Shown here one piece after another: positions 1-9,711 of a stretch of DNA of 32,988 bases. A program made the position numbers and the translations under genes. The notes beneath the pieces were generated by a model. The model did not search any database. It saw only the letters and a list, made by a program, of their open reading frames with translations, and was not told the origin of the DNA. Within the stretch, counting starts at the first letter, position 1. Each line of letters begins with the position of its first letter. Source of the DNA: Paramacrobiotus richtersi. Lineage: Eukaryota; Tardigrada; Eutardigrada; Parachela; Macrobiotidae. The DNA lies in NCBI GenBank assembly GCA_034698045.1, contig JAQGAU010000255.1:1-32988 (forward strand). The letters run 5' to 3'.

Positions 1-21
1 TATTTATATTTATCCGTAATT

Positions 22-3006
22 ATGAGCAAGCCACAGCAGGATGCCGCCGGCAGGAGCGGAAGTGAGAGGAATAAACGAAGTAACGAGCATCAGCTGCTGG
101 GCTATCATCCGCGACGACCGGTTATTTCAAGGAGCCCGGAGTCCTTTCGGAAATTGGCTATTTATCATATTGTTTCGGGGATTGTCGCGATTGTCTTCCA
201 GGCCATTGGTAGGTGATTTTGTCGGGTTTTGAGTGAATAATCATTATGTTTCCAAGTAAAACCAGAGCAGATATTGATATTTTCCTATTTTGAACTGCAA
301 AAAACTGTATTTTAAACAGATCGAAGTTTAAGAATAATTCTTGCCGTTTGTAAATATAAATATAATAATAATTATTATTATACATTTATGAATAATTGTT
401 TATAAATAATTAAGAATAATAATTTGATATATTACACTCTTCAGTTTACCTGGAATACCGTATTTGCACAAGTCTATAAATCAAGCCAAAAGCGGTAATT
501 CTTTAGGAAATCTTCATTCTGTATATCGGTCATTTTGTGTTTTAATATATAATTTAATATAAATTTAAATTTTGGTTTTCATTTCACAACGGTTCACTGT
601 AAAATGACATAACGTCTCACTGTAAAACAAAATATTATTAACTGGACAATTATGGTTTGTGTTACGTTATCTGATAAAATGCTTTACTAGCAGGTTCTAA
701 AATCGCATTGATCAGTTTGAAGCAGTTTCGCAATGTTAAAAACTAGCGTCCACGGTCTAAATCATTTCTGGAAGTTGGCCAAAGCCACTGTTAGTGTTGT
801 ATGTATATTTATAGCCTGATATATTGCTGAAAGATAATATTATGTAAATTCGATCTCGTTAATTAGAACGGTTAGTCATACATCATTACTAGTATACTGC
901 AGCCTTCGTCTGCCAGTTTGAATGACAAATTTAAGTGTTGTACGATAAACGATTCTGTGCTAATTTGGTTTTTTCGAGCTTATGTCACCTTATAGAACGT
1001 CGTAGGTTTTGCTCCATTCAGAAAGTGCCTTAATTCTTTCCGCAGAGAAAGCAATGCACAGATTTGGTTGATTTTTGTTTTTTATGGAGAACACGAGCTC
1101 GGCAAACGTGAATCGCTCGAAGATTTAAAGTTTTATTTTTTTATTAACTTTTAATGCCACCAACATTTACCTGCATTATGCGGCTTCTCTTCAATAAACC
1201 GCATGATGATCGTTTGTAGAAAAATGATTGTTGCGCATTGTTTTGACTTAAAATTCTATACTCATTATTTTTTGTTTGTTTATAGTTTTATACCTACACT
1301 ACTTCGACTGTTTTTTTGCGTACCGGAGATTTATTCAGTTGCGTGCATCCTGTACTTACACAGTTGCCAATTAATAGCTTCTTTCGCTTTTATTTTGTAA
1401 AATACTGCTAGTAAACTTTTGCAATAAGATTTAAGGAAACTCGGTATAGCATGACAGTCATTCAAGCAGCTGGCTTGATTTATAATGACAAAAATTTAAT
1501 CACGGTTTAGTCATATATATTACTCATCTGCTACAAATTTACACTCGGCGATTCGGAATCGGTTTTCGTTAACTCCTAACGGACGTTTCTAGTCCTCCAG
1601 TTAGAGCCGCTGTACTACGATAGTGACGGTGACAGTCAATACGAAATACATGAATTTCATGGCACGCTTCGTATTATATAATACGAAGCGTCGTATATAT
1701 ACGACGGTTAATCCTTATTTCAAACATGCAATATCTTTTGTACACCATTTCCAGTATAGACTACAAATACAATATATATTTTCGTAATATTCTGTCCTTT
1801 TTTTCTGTGTACTGTACGTGTTGATATGGAGATTTGTATATTTTGATCAGTTCTTCGCGAATGAAAATCGGACTACATAATATCAGGATAAATCTCTAAC
1901 ATTTCAATGTGCAAAACATTAAGCGGATAGTTTTGAATGATTCAGGTTAATGTCGGGACTAAATGAAATAGTGCCTGATAAATAACGAAACATATTTTTG
2001 GTCGGGTATGAGGACTTTGTTCAAGCATATTCAGTCAGTGAGAAGTACCGCATAAAGTTCGTACGTCGTAGTTGTATGCCGGTTATAAATAAGTAACACC
2101 TGCACACTTTCCATTTTCACTTGGGAAGTTCTACATATATACTGTTCAGCCAGTATAATTAATAATTATGCCTTTCTACTCTTTAACTGTAATTTACTTA
2201 AGCGTACAGTACAATGAGTACATATATACGTGAAGTTCTTACAAAAACTTCCAGCGATGTTTTGAGTAGTTCTAGCCTGCTAGCGATGTTTTGAGTAGTT
2301 CTAGCCTGCTAGCGATGTTTTGAGTAGTTCTAGCCTGGCTGGTTTTAAACGTGCGATCTCCTCTGTGGTCCTAGCGTTAGTAGCGTAACGTGCTGTGAAC
2401 TGTCATACATCTGTGGTACTTGCTTTGATCAAACAGACCAAAGCCCCGGAGACGGGTTTTCTGCTTAAGAAGGAAATAAAAAAAATTAGTTGTATGACAT
2501 CGATAGTAACATAAGTTATGTACATTAAATTTTAGCCCGCGTATTTACTTGGTTACATTTTGTGTATGACATACACAAATGCTAAACACTGCATTTTTCC
2601 AGTGACCGGCGTCGTCGTCAACCTGAACCACCCGAAACATCCCGTCTTCCACGACAACGCCTACCAGGCCAACAACGTCGCCATCGCCTCCATCGGGATC
2701 ATCGCCGGCTGCATCTACATTGCCCTGGGCCTGTACGGACTGTACATGTCCCAGAACGTCTTCACCCTCCCGTTTGACGTGCTGAAAGAGCGTCTCTGGC
2801 TCTTCAACGTCCTCAATGGTACCGTCGCATTGGCGTCCCTCTGCCTGTTCGGCGCGGCATCCTTCCTGGCCAAGAGCAGCGCGGTGTGGTTCAGTTCGGT
2901 GCGGACCACCACCTCCACTCAGCTGGTGTTGGGGTGTAATATTATACTGACGCTGGTGGCGGCGTTTGAAGTCTGTGTGGGAGCGGCCGGGGTTTTCATG
3001 AAATGA
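22..3006 (+). CDS. Four-pass (tetraspan) membrane protein, two exons
   Basis: Exons are 22-208 and 2603-3006. The donor is ATTG|GTAGGT and the acceptor TTTTTCCAG|TGACC, and the split codon joins in phase to give 196 residues. Four hydrophobic segments are visible: about residues 45-67, 87-111, 127-151 and 169-194. The N-terminal 44 residues are polar, Arg/Ser-rich and probably cytosolic, and the protein ends almost directly after segment 4. There is no signal peptide. This topology resembles MS4A/CD20-like or other small tetraspan families, but no diagnostic motif (for example the tetraspanin CCG) is present, so the function is unknown. The 2.4-kb intron holds a 29-bp triplicate, a double palindrome and one copy of the dispersed ATCGTAGTG motif. 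Joining the two exons rests on phase and topology. The ATG lies 22 bases from the window edge, so an earlier exon cannot be excluded. Confidence 0.62.
1605..1621 (-). repeat. Dispersed-motif copy in intron of the tetraspan gene
   Basis: The minus strand reads ATCGTAGTACAGCGGCT, matching the window-wide consensus ATCGTAGTGNAGTGGCT. Its core TAGTACAGCGG fits the Pol III A-box pattern TRGYNNARNNG. About 47 bases further on (minus strand) lies ATTCCGAATCG, a weak B-box-like block. Confidence 0.6.
1664..1706. repeat. Two overlapping perfect palindromes
   Basis: 1664-1691 is a 28-bp perfect palindrome with 14-bp arms starting ACGCTTCGTATTAT. 1689-1706 is an 18-bp perfect palindrome (CGTCGTATATATACGACG) that shares its first three bases with the end of the first. 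Both lie in the intron of the tetraspan gene. Confidence 0.9.
2253..2338. repeat. Tandem repeat, three 29-bp units
   Basis: Units begin at 2253, 2282 and 2311, each starting AGCGATGTTTTGAGTAGTTC and nearly identical, so the expansion is recent or maintained. It lies about 265 bases before the acceptor of exon 2. Confidence 0.95.
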
Positions 3007-3946
3007 CCTGTTGTTTTTGCGAGGATGATGAGATGCGTTGTAATCTCTTTTACTGGCAATACTGTACCATGGTCCTTTTATAATATCGATGTCTTTTATG
3101 TTTATGGGTGTAACTGTACGCTGTTTGATTGCTTTTTATCCCGAAATAGCGTTTTTTAGCGTTTTCGAAATGCTTGGAAGATTTTTCAAAGTTTGATAGG
3201 AAAAATCTTTCAGTGCAGTTTTGTGTACTCACATGTACAGCATAGCACGCGTTAAAACGTCCAAATCGTTATCTTTCTTTGCGCTTCTGTACCCAGCTAG
3301 AGTCGAAGTAGAATGTTCACCCCGGCGGAATAAAACATAATTATAAGTTAATTAACAGCTAAACGGTCAGAAAATTCATAAACAGTTTGACTCTGCATTC
3401 TAAGTAGATTAACGTCAATAAGCAAGTACCCGAACGTTTATAATGTAAACGTCTTGCCAATTAAGCATACAATGGTACGTAACTACTTGGAAGTGGTTGC
3501 AGTTCTATTAACTATAGTACTGTATCTGCTTGTAAGTGCTTGCCAAAAAAAAACTGAAATTCTACTAATGTATCAACGTATCTAACCGTCGCAGAACCAA
3601 TGCATTGTCTATTATGTTCACCGTTCACGTGTGCACAAGCGGAAACCAATACCAGTTGGATGATATAACTGCCACTGCACTACGTCGAATTGTTGAAAGC
3701 GAAGACTGCAAGCGGCATCAGGCGCTAGAATTAGTGTACACTGTTCAGTTGCGCAACCACCCAGTGTCGGATGTCACATACATGCTACAGGCACCTCCCA
3801 CTCCCAGCTTATGGACACTGGGCAGACCGAAGCAGACAACCAGTGCATTCCACAGTCAAATTTCTACGGGCTGTTTTACTAGCTTTTATAAAATTCCGGG
3901 ATACTACTGTTGTCATCATTTAAAAAACCTAATTCCGAAAATTACC
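3007..3946. other. Intergenic region with possible 5' leader of the receptor gene
   Basis: This holds the 3' flank of the tetraspan gene, with AATAAA at 3329, and then AT-rich sequence. From 3614 an open frame runs uninterrupted into the receptor start at 3947 (111 codons). It looks less coding-like than what follows and has no signal peptide, so I treat it as leader. No other gene is seen. Confidence 0.5.
3329..3334 (+). terminator. Candidate polyadenylation signal AATAAA
   Basis: AATAAA lies about 320 bases after the tetraspan stop codon, and no better hexamer is nearer. Cleavage site not determined. Confidence 0.35.
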
Positions 3947-6900
3947 ATGCAGATAATAAACTGTTCATATCCGCTGAATCTCTCCTCCACCATCGCGCCA
4001 CCCAGCGCTAAACGAGTCCACGAACTCGACACTGCATTCCAACGAGGTCTCTGCAACACATCCAGCAATCTCTCCCTGTCCCCTTCCCACAACATCACCA
4101 ACATCTCCGCCCATTCCAAACCACCTGTTGATCATTTTGACGAGATTGACATCTTCGTCACGTGTGTGTTATCCGTGAGTTTCGTCTTCTCGTTACTGGG
4201 GAATGGGGTGCTGGCCTGGACGATCTGGAAGAAACACGGAGCCAAGGGACCAGCGGGGGAGCAGTTTCTCCTGCATTTGACGGCCGTGAATCTCCTGCAG
4301 ACGATCGTCATCTTGCCGTTGCATATTGCTAATAAAGTGACGAATCATCGGTTGGGACGGTGGTTTGTGGAGCCGGATCATGAACGGAGATGTTTAGGTA
4401 AGTTGTGATCAGTGGAGCAAGAAGTGTGAGGTATTGATTAGGGTAAATGTCGTAGAATAGTGGCAGTTGTATCCACAATCCGTTTGATTAACTTATACTA
4501 CGGACACACATGACGAAAATTCCTTTTTCTGTTGAATTTTGTTTGGATAATTTCGTGCGAAAAAAATCGTGCCAACATCAGGAAGAAAATAATGCAGCAA
4601 GGATCGCGAAAAGGCATTTTTTGATATTGTGAAGAACTGTATGTGGATGATTTGTATGTTTCCGGCCGGAATATAGGACTGCTTATAAACATAACTTTTA
4701 TGGACATATTATGGAAACGAAAAAAAGCATGTTTTCAACAGCAGATTCGGATTGCTGTTGTAGACTGGCACCGTATAAAAATAAAAAAAGTCAGTAGTAT
4801 GCTGCATTTACAGTTTTACTGGATTAACGATAAACCCGATAATTCATTTTTTTTTCAGTAAAAATTGCTGACCCAACTTGTGTCGATGCCCATAGTTCTT
4901 TTAAATTAAGTACTGTAATTTATGCATTTGCCTTCAGTTCAAAACTGCATGGTCACTGGTTTAAAAAGTTATACACTAATAACCCCAAATACAGATTCTG
5001 TAGATCAATTATTTGCAGTGTTACTGCACTGCAATAATTGCAGAATATCGTAGAACAAGGGCTTTACTTGACTTTCGTTACCGTTCGGTAAAACCGCCTG
5101 TCATTGCAGTGAAACTGGAATGTGGTGTTTTCAAAATTTTAAACCGAGAAACCTTTATTTATTTTTCCATGATTAATTTGTGATATCTTTTTTCTGACAT
5201 TGATTTGTAATTTTCCTAATTATTTAGTACTCTCTGTGAAAGTATAAATCACCATTATGCTATACGACTACGAATAATTTTGATGGTTTAAGGACTAATC
5301 TGATAAATCATTTTTTATACCGAATCATGTTTTATAAATCAAATTATATACACGTGCATGCACTGTTATAACCCGACTTCGTGTACCAGTTCACACATGT
5401 ATACGTACCTTTTACAGTTCACAACTACAAAATTAATACGCTTGATAATACCGTAGTACAAGGGCAAACTAATAGATCCGAGAACCGCTGTTCACGACAG
5501 TTAAACTCGAATCCGGTGTTTTGAGTTTTTTTACCATTATTTAATCTTGGGTTAATTTGTCATAATTTTACGCTTATGAAATGAAATTAAAATAGATATA
5601 ATCAAGAAGTAAAATCAACCAAATTAAAATAACAGCCGAAGGGAATTATATATCAATAAATAAAATAATTATACTAAATGTACTAAAATTAAACAAATAA
5701 TGAAAAAGCAGAAATAAATTGGTTGTCCTGCAGCGTTCGGTTTCGGGCTGGATTTCCTGATGCGTATCAGCTGGATGATGGTGGCCCTCATGGCCTTCGA
5801 ACGCCACACCGCCATTGTCCGCCACCCCATGGAGTACCGCAAGCAGATGTCGAAGGGTATCGCCGGCGGGCTGTTGGTGTGTACCTCGGTGTATGCCTTG
5901 TTGATCCCGTTGTTCTTCTGGGTGTATTCGCGCGAGAGTGGCGACTACATGCCGGCGCGGTACTTTTGCTCCTACAGTCAGGTAGGGTACTTTCCCTACT
6001 TGGCCGTGGAGTTTACGCTGACGTTCCTGCTGCCGTTCATCGTGATGGTGGTCTGTTGGGGACATATTGCGCAGAAGGCACTGCAGAAAACGCTGCAGGT
6101 GCGGTTGGGGATTATCGCGGCGCTGCCGGTAGCGGAGAGTGAGCAGCCAGCGCCGGGCGCGGGGACCGCTTCCGGTAAGCAGTTTATCAAAAGTTAAAAT
6201 TAACAAATTAAAAAAAAAATAACTCGAAACCTAAAAAATAAAAAATAAAAATAAAAATAAAAATTTAATTATAGAAATTACAGAAATTAAAAAATTAAAA
6301 AATTAAAAAATCAAAGAATAAAAAAATTTGCATATCCGCAAGTGTGGCATTGTTCGGAATTCCGAGCGCCATATTCTAATTTTTCAGCGATATACTGGGA
6401 GATGAAAGGGTACTACGTAGTTCGTTACAGTCGGAACATTTACCTTAGGGATTTATAAATCAATACTTTAAATAACGTTGTGCTTTTGTGAGTAAAAATG
6501 TCATTAATATAAAAGCAGTTAAAAAGTTACGTCTAAGTTGTATCTGTAGCAGAAACTTTCAGTTGATCGGTTTAATCCAGTGCAGCTACTAGTAATGATT
6601 AATGACAGCTTGGTGATGTACGACCCGAGCTAAGCCATCACACTACGATTTTCTACGATATCCATGAAGCATATAGCTAATCCAGTGTTTAAGAAATCAC
6701 ATTCGTCTCACGATTATCGCGTGAAAATGTTCTATCCACCCAGTTGGCAGATAATTTCTTCGCACAGTTGCAGGCAGTGAGGCAACCTTGTGAAATAGAA
6801 AAACTGTGGAGTAATTTAGTATTGCTGCTATTGATTAAATATTTAGGTTTACGAATTTGACTTTTATTTTCATGGCTTGATATAATCATTCCCATCCATA

Positions 6901-9249
6901 ACGTGACCAAATCGATTATTTTAATTCGATTTTTATAAAAGACAGAATATAACGATAGCATACTAGTTGTTCATCTTCTGATATACAGTAGTCTATCCTT
7001 TTTGTTTCCCTTATACATATTTTATAAAATTTTTCGCCAGATGTAGTCATGTTATACCTCGAAGTAATACGAAGTTTTTTGAATTTTGTCATGAATATTT
7101 AGGGGTTGAACCGCTCAAGCAATTTAAATTCAGTAAAGTTGCCTCTAAGTCTCGTTAATAAGTCAGTAAATATCTTTTTTGATTAACGAAGTCGTTGGTA
7201 AAATAAAATAAAATAAAATAAAATCAAAATAATTAAAATCAATTAAAATCAAATTTTATTACATTAAATCAGGACAGATGCCTTGCATAATCTTGCTACA
7301 AAACCGTTATTGCTGTTTTATTTTTCACCGTAAACACAAGTCAGTAATAATATTATAATATGCATCCAAGTCGCGATTCCACACAGCTGCAGAGTGCATA
7401 GCATTGTAGTTTTCTAAAGTCATCTTCGATCCCCTTCACTCGTTTTCGTTTCGTCCTTGTAATTAAACCAGAATATAACCGTAATTGAGTATTTTTTACC
7501 TAAAGTTAGTAAGAAACTGTCATTAAATATTCCCTTGGTTTCATTGGCACAGAAACGCCCGCCCCGCCCACGGGAACCTTTAGCGGCATGTTCCGTCGCA
7601 GTTCCAGCCGAGATTCCATCGGCAGCTACGGATCGTCCATTAGCACGGCCCGCCGACCCTCGGCGGTGCTGTACCATAACACCACCTACCGCGCCATCGG
7701 GGTGGCTGCCATCATTGTCGGCTCGTATTTCCTCACGGCCGGGCTCTACGTCATCGCTACCCTTACCGAATCGTTGGTGAACTTGCCAACAGCGTAAGTG
7801 GTGGTCGTTTCAAATGTCGCGTGTTTTCGTCATGAACGTGTGAAGGTTTCCTAAAACTGATCTTTCCCGAATGCATCATTTTAAGATTCATGTTAAGCTG
7901 TGGCAGAAGAAGAATTCTCGAGTCCATGTACAATTGGCGGAATTTTATTGTTTGAAATTGTTATTATTATTTTGAATTATTATTATAGTAAATTATTGAA
8001 TTTAAATTCTTGTGTTATTAAATTATTATTTTATTGTTTGAAATTACTATTATTTTAAATTATTATTCTAGTAAATTATTAAATTTCAGTTAGTATGTTA
8101 TTAAATTATTATTTTCCTGTTTAAAATTATTATTATGAATTATTTTATTGTTTAAAAAATTAAGGGCATAATCCTTGCCAACCAGGTTACTCGAGACACT
8201 GAAGCGGAACAGAAATGCAGAATATAAGCTGAGTAAATGCAAGATTCTTCAGGTGCAGCGATCGGTCTTTATACTACCATTTCAACTCTAATATCGCGGA
8301 TGCATGTACATGTACTGTATTGCTGAATTTCAAGTTTGAAATAGACTTGAAATTCAGTCGCTTCCCCGAAGTGTTAAACATTTGAATAGTTATTTCAAAA
8401 TTTTTATAGTTTTTATCCATTTATATTGTTCTTTTACATTGAATTCGTACACATACGTACAAATATATATGCACCACTATGTATAAATACGTATCCTGGC
8501 GAAAGATACAAAATTAATCCAGAATTTGCTCAAAAAATATTTTCCCGAAATAATCACGTAAATTGTCTAGTAATTGAACTTTGAAGTTGAATTCCTGTAT
8601 GCCATTTTGTTCAGCCATTACACTACGATTTTCTACGATAAATCATGATGATAGCTGGTCCAGTGTTCAAACGATCCATTCATCTCACACTATACCAGCG
8701 AAAGTTTCTTTATTTCAACCGTGCATAATAGCGCGGTTTTTTTATTTATCACACTTTCTCACAATTTTCTCCAGACACCACTCTTGGCTGACGGCCATCG
8801 GCTATACGGCCCCCTTCCTCTCCTCCGCCACCTACCCCTACGTGTACGGCTGCCTCAACCGCAGTATCCGCGCCGCCGTCCGCTCCGTCTTCCGGTCCAC
8901 CTTCCGGCGGGCCTCCGTGACCACCTCCCAGGCGGGTGGGGTCCGACGGCGCTGGAGCATCTCCAGCCATGTCCTGGACTACCTCCCGACCTTCCCCAGT
9001 TCCCGGTCGGGTTCGGGGAGTCGTCGGACGTCCGTGGATAGTGCGGCGAATGGTGGACATCCCCTGGCACATCGTTGTACCCCGCAGTGTCGGGAAGGGT
9101 GTGTGGAGGCCGGGTCCACGTCGTCGTCGGTGTTTCGGAACTTTTGCGCGTCGAAACCGGCTAGGAGGCGGGTCAGTGCGCCGTCGCTGCTGCAGCATAG
9201 CACGGTGGAGGGCGTGGATGGGGTTAGACGGGAAAGGCGGATTTACTAA
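3947..9249 (+). CDS. Divergent rhodopsin-like (class A) G-protein-coupled receptor, four exons
   Basis: Exons 3947-4397, 5734-6174, 7553-7793 and 8775-9249 join in phase through GT-AG introns to give 535 residues. The N-terminus carries about six N-glycosylation sequons (NCS, NLS, NTS, NIT, NIS). TM1 (69-94) has the GN motif (N86); TM2 spans 106-130. C149 and C229 are the expected TM3-ECL2 disulfide pair, and W139 lies in ECL1. TM3 ends in ERH (173-175), a DRY variant. TM5 has P251. A long Ser/Arg-rich third intracellular loop (about 263-342) precedes TM6 (344-370). TM7 (381-404) has YPYVY in place of NPxxY, followed by a helix-8-like NRSIR and a Ser/Arg-rich tail of about 130 residues. TM2 has N where D2.50 is usual, and TM6 lacks CWxP. 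The ligand is unknown. ATG 3947 has a good context (ATTACCATG); an in-frame ATG at 3614 would add 111 residues. Confidence 0.85.
5047..5139 (+). repeat. Dispersed repeat copy 1 in receptor intron 1
   Basis: Starts ATCGTAGAACAAGGGCT. Its body, with AAACCGCCTGTCATTGCAG and GTGGTGTTTTC, aligns with the copy at 5450-5527 only about 400 bases away. Both are followed by related T-rich sequence containing TTAATTTGT. Confidence 0.65.
5450..5527 (+). repeat. Dispersed repeat copy 2 in receptor intron 1, tRNA-like boxes
   Basis: The head is ACCGTAGTACAAGGGCA. TAGTACAAGGG (5454-5464) matches the Pol III A-box TRGYNNARNNG. AACTCGAATCC (5504-5514) matches 8 of 11 bases of the B-box GGTTCGAATCC, with 39 bases between. 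This is the best tRNA-like pair in the window. Confidence 0.6.
6185..6330. repeat. A-rich low-complexity tract
   Basis: Runs of AAATT and AAAAATAAA directly after the donor of receptor exon 2. No gene is seen. Confidence 0.85.
6633..6711 (-). repeat. Dispersed repeat copy in receptor intron 2
   Basis: The minus strand contains ATCGTAGTGTGATGGCT. The plus strand (AGCCATCACACTACGATTTT, then ATAGCT, CCAGTGTT and TCTCAC blocks) aligns over about 79 bp with 8613-8688 in the next intron. The similarity lies on the upstream side of the motif, so the motif is internal to a longer repeat. Confidence 0.75.
7198..7250. repeat. AAAAT microsatellite
   Basis: Short tandem AAAAT units grading into AATCAAAAT/AATTAAAATC, in receptor intron 2. 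Confidence 0.85.
7943..8160. repeat. AT-rich imperfect tandem repeat, about 86-bp period
   Basis: TTATTGTTTGAAATT recurs at about 7945 and 8031, with a degenerate third unit near 8111. It fills much of receptor intron 3 and is nearly pure A/T. Confidence 0.75.
8613..8688 (-). repeat. Dispersed repeat copy in receptor intron 3
   Basis: The plus strand reads AGCCATTACACTACGATTTT followed by TCTACGATA, ATAGCT, CCAGTGTT and TCTCAC blocks, the same order as at 6633-6711. Two independent introns therefore carry recognisable copies of one element. Confidence 0.75.
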
Positions 9250-9711
9250 GGGAATTTGAAATGCTGGATTTTTTTGGACTTTTTCTCCATCTTTTTTACA
9301 TTTTACGGTTTATTTTTTTTTAGTCTGTAGGAATAATTTTGAATGTAAATTTTGAGGAATATTTGTTTCCGGATTATTTGGTATTTTTTAAAACTATCGT
9401 ATCAGCATCCGCATTTGAATTTAATTTTACGCTGGTTATTTTATTTAAAATATTGTTTCATTTTACAGTATGTTGCAGAAAATGTGCGGTTTTTTCGCGG
9501 TCTGTTTGATTTTTATAATTTAATTTACATTCTATTCGAGAATATTTTTTTAATATTTTTTGTGGGTTTAATCGTTATTTTCCCCCCTCCTACTCTCACC
9601 TAGCAACTATACGAGAATCGCGATATTCCACTACGGACAGATCGAAACTTCGTCTTTTTTACTCTGCCCATTGAATTTGACGCAAAGTTCCATTAATCTG
9701 GATTTCTAATC
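9250..9711. other. Intergenic region: receptor 3' flank and BTB gene upstream region
   Basis: AT-rich, with no convincing AATAAA and no gene. The last ~45 bases before ATG 9712 resemble the bases before ATG 17524 of copy B, which suggests a shared 5' leader that was duplicated with the gene. Confidence 0.5.

Noticed and set aside
1203-1400. Open frame of 65 codons in the first intron
   Set aside because: AT-rich, Phe/Leu/Cys-rich with no splice or family support; typical chance frame.
3614-3946. N-terminal extension of the receptor from ATG 3614
   Set aside because: The frame is open, but the ATG context is poor, no signal peptide or domain is present, and sequons and receptor-like sequence begin only after ATG 3947. 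Not excluded, only less likely.
5646-6206. Long minus-strand open frame opposite receptor exon 2
   Set aside because: It is antisense to a well-supported exon with TM3-TM5 features. Its product is Arg/His/Gln-rich without any domain, as expected for the reverse of GC-rich coding sequence.
8749-9198. Minus-strand and alternative-frame open frames over receptor exon 4
   Set aside because: They shadow the GC-rich C-terminal exon. Only the frame with SSATYPYVYGCLNRSIR continues the receptor.
9352-9603. Open frame of 83 codons after the receptor gene
   Set aside because: Hydrophobic only because the DNA is T-rich, with no homologous feature and no splice continuity.
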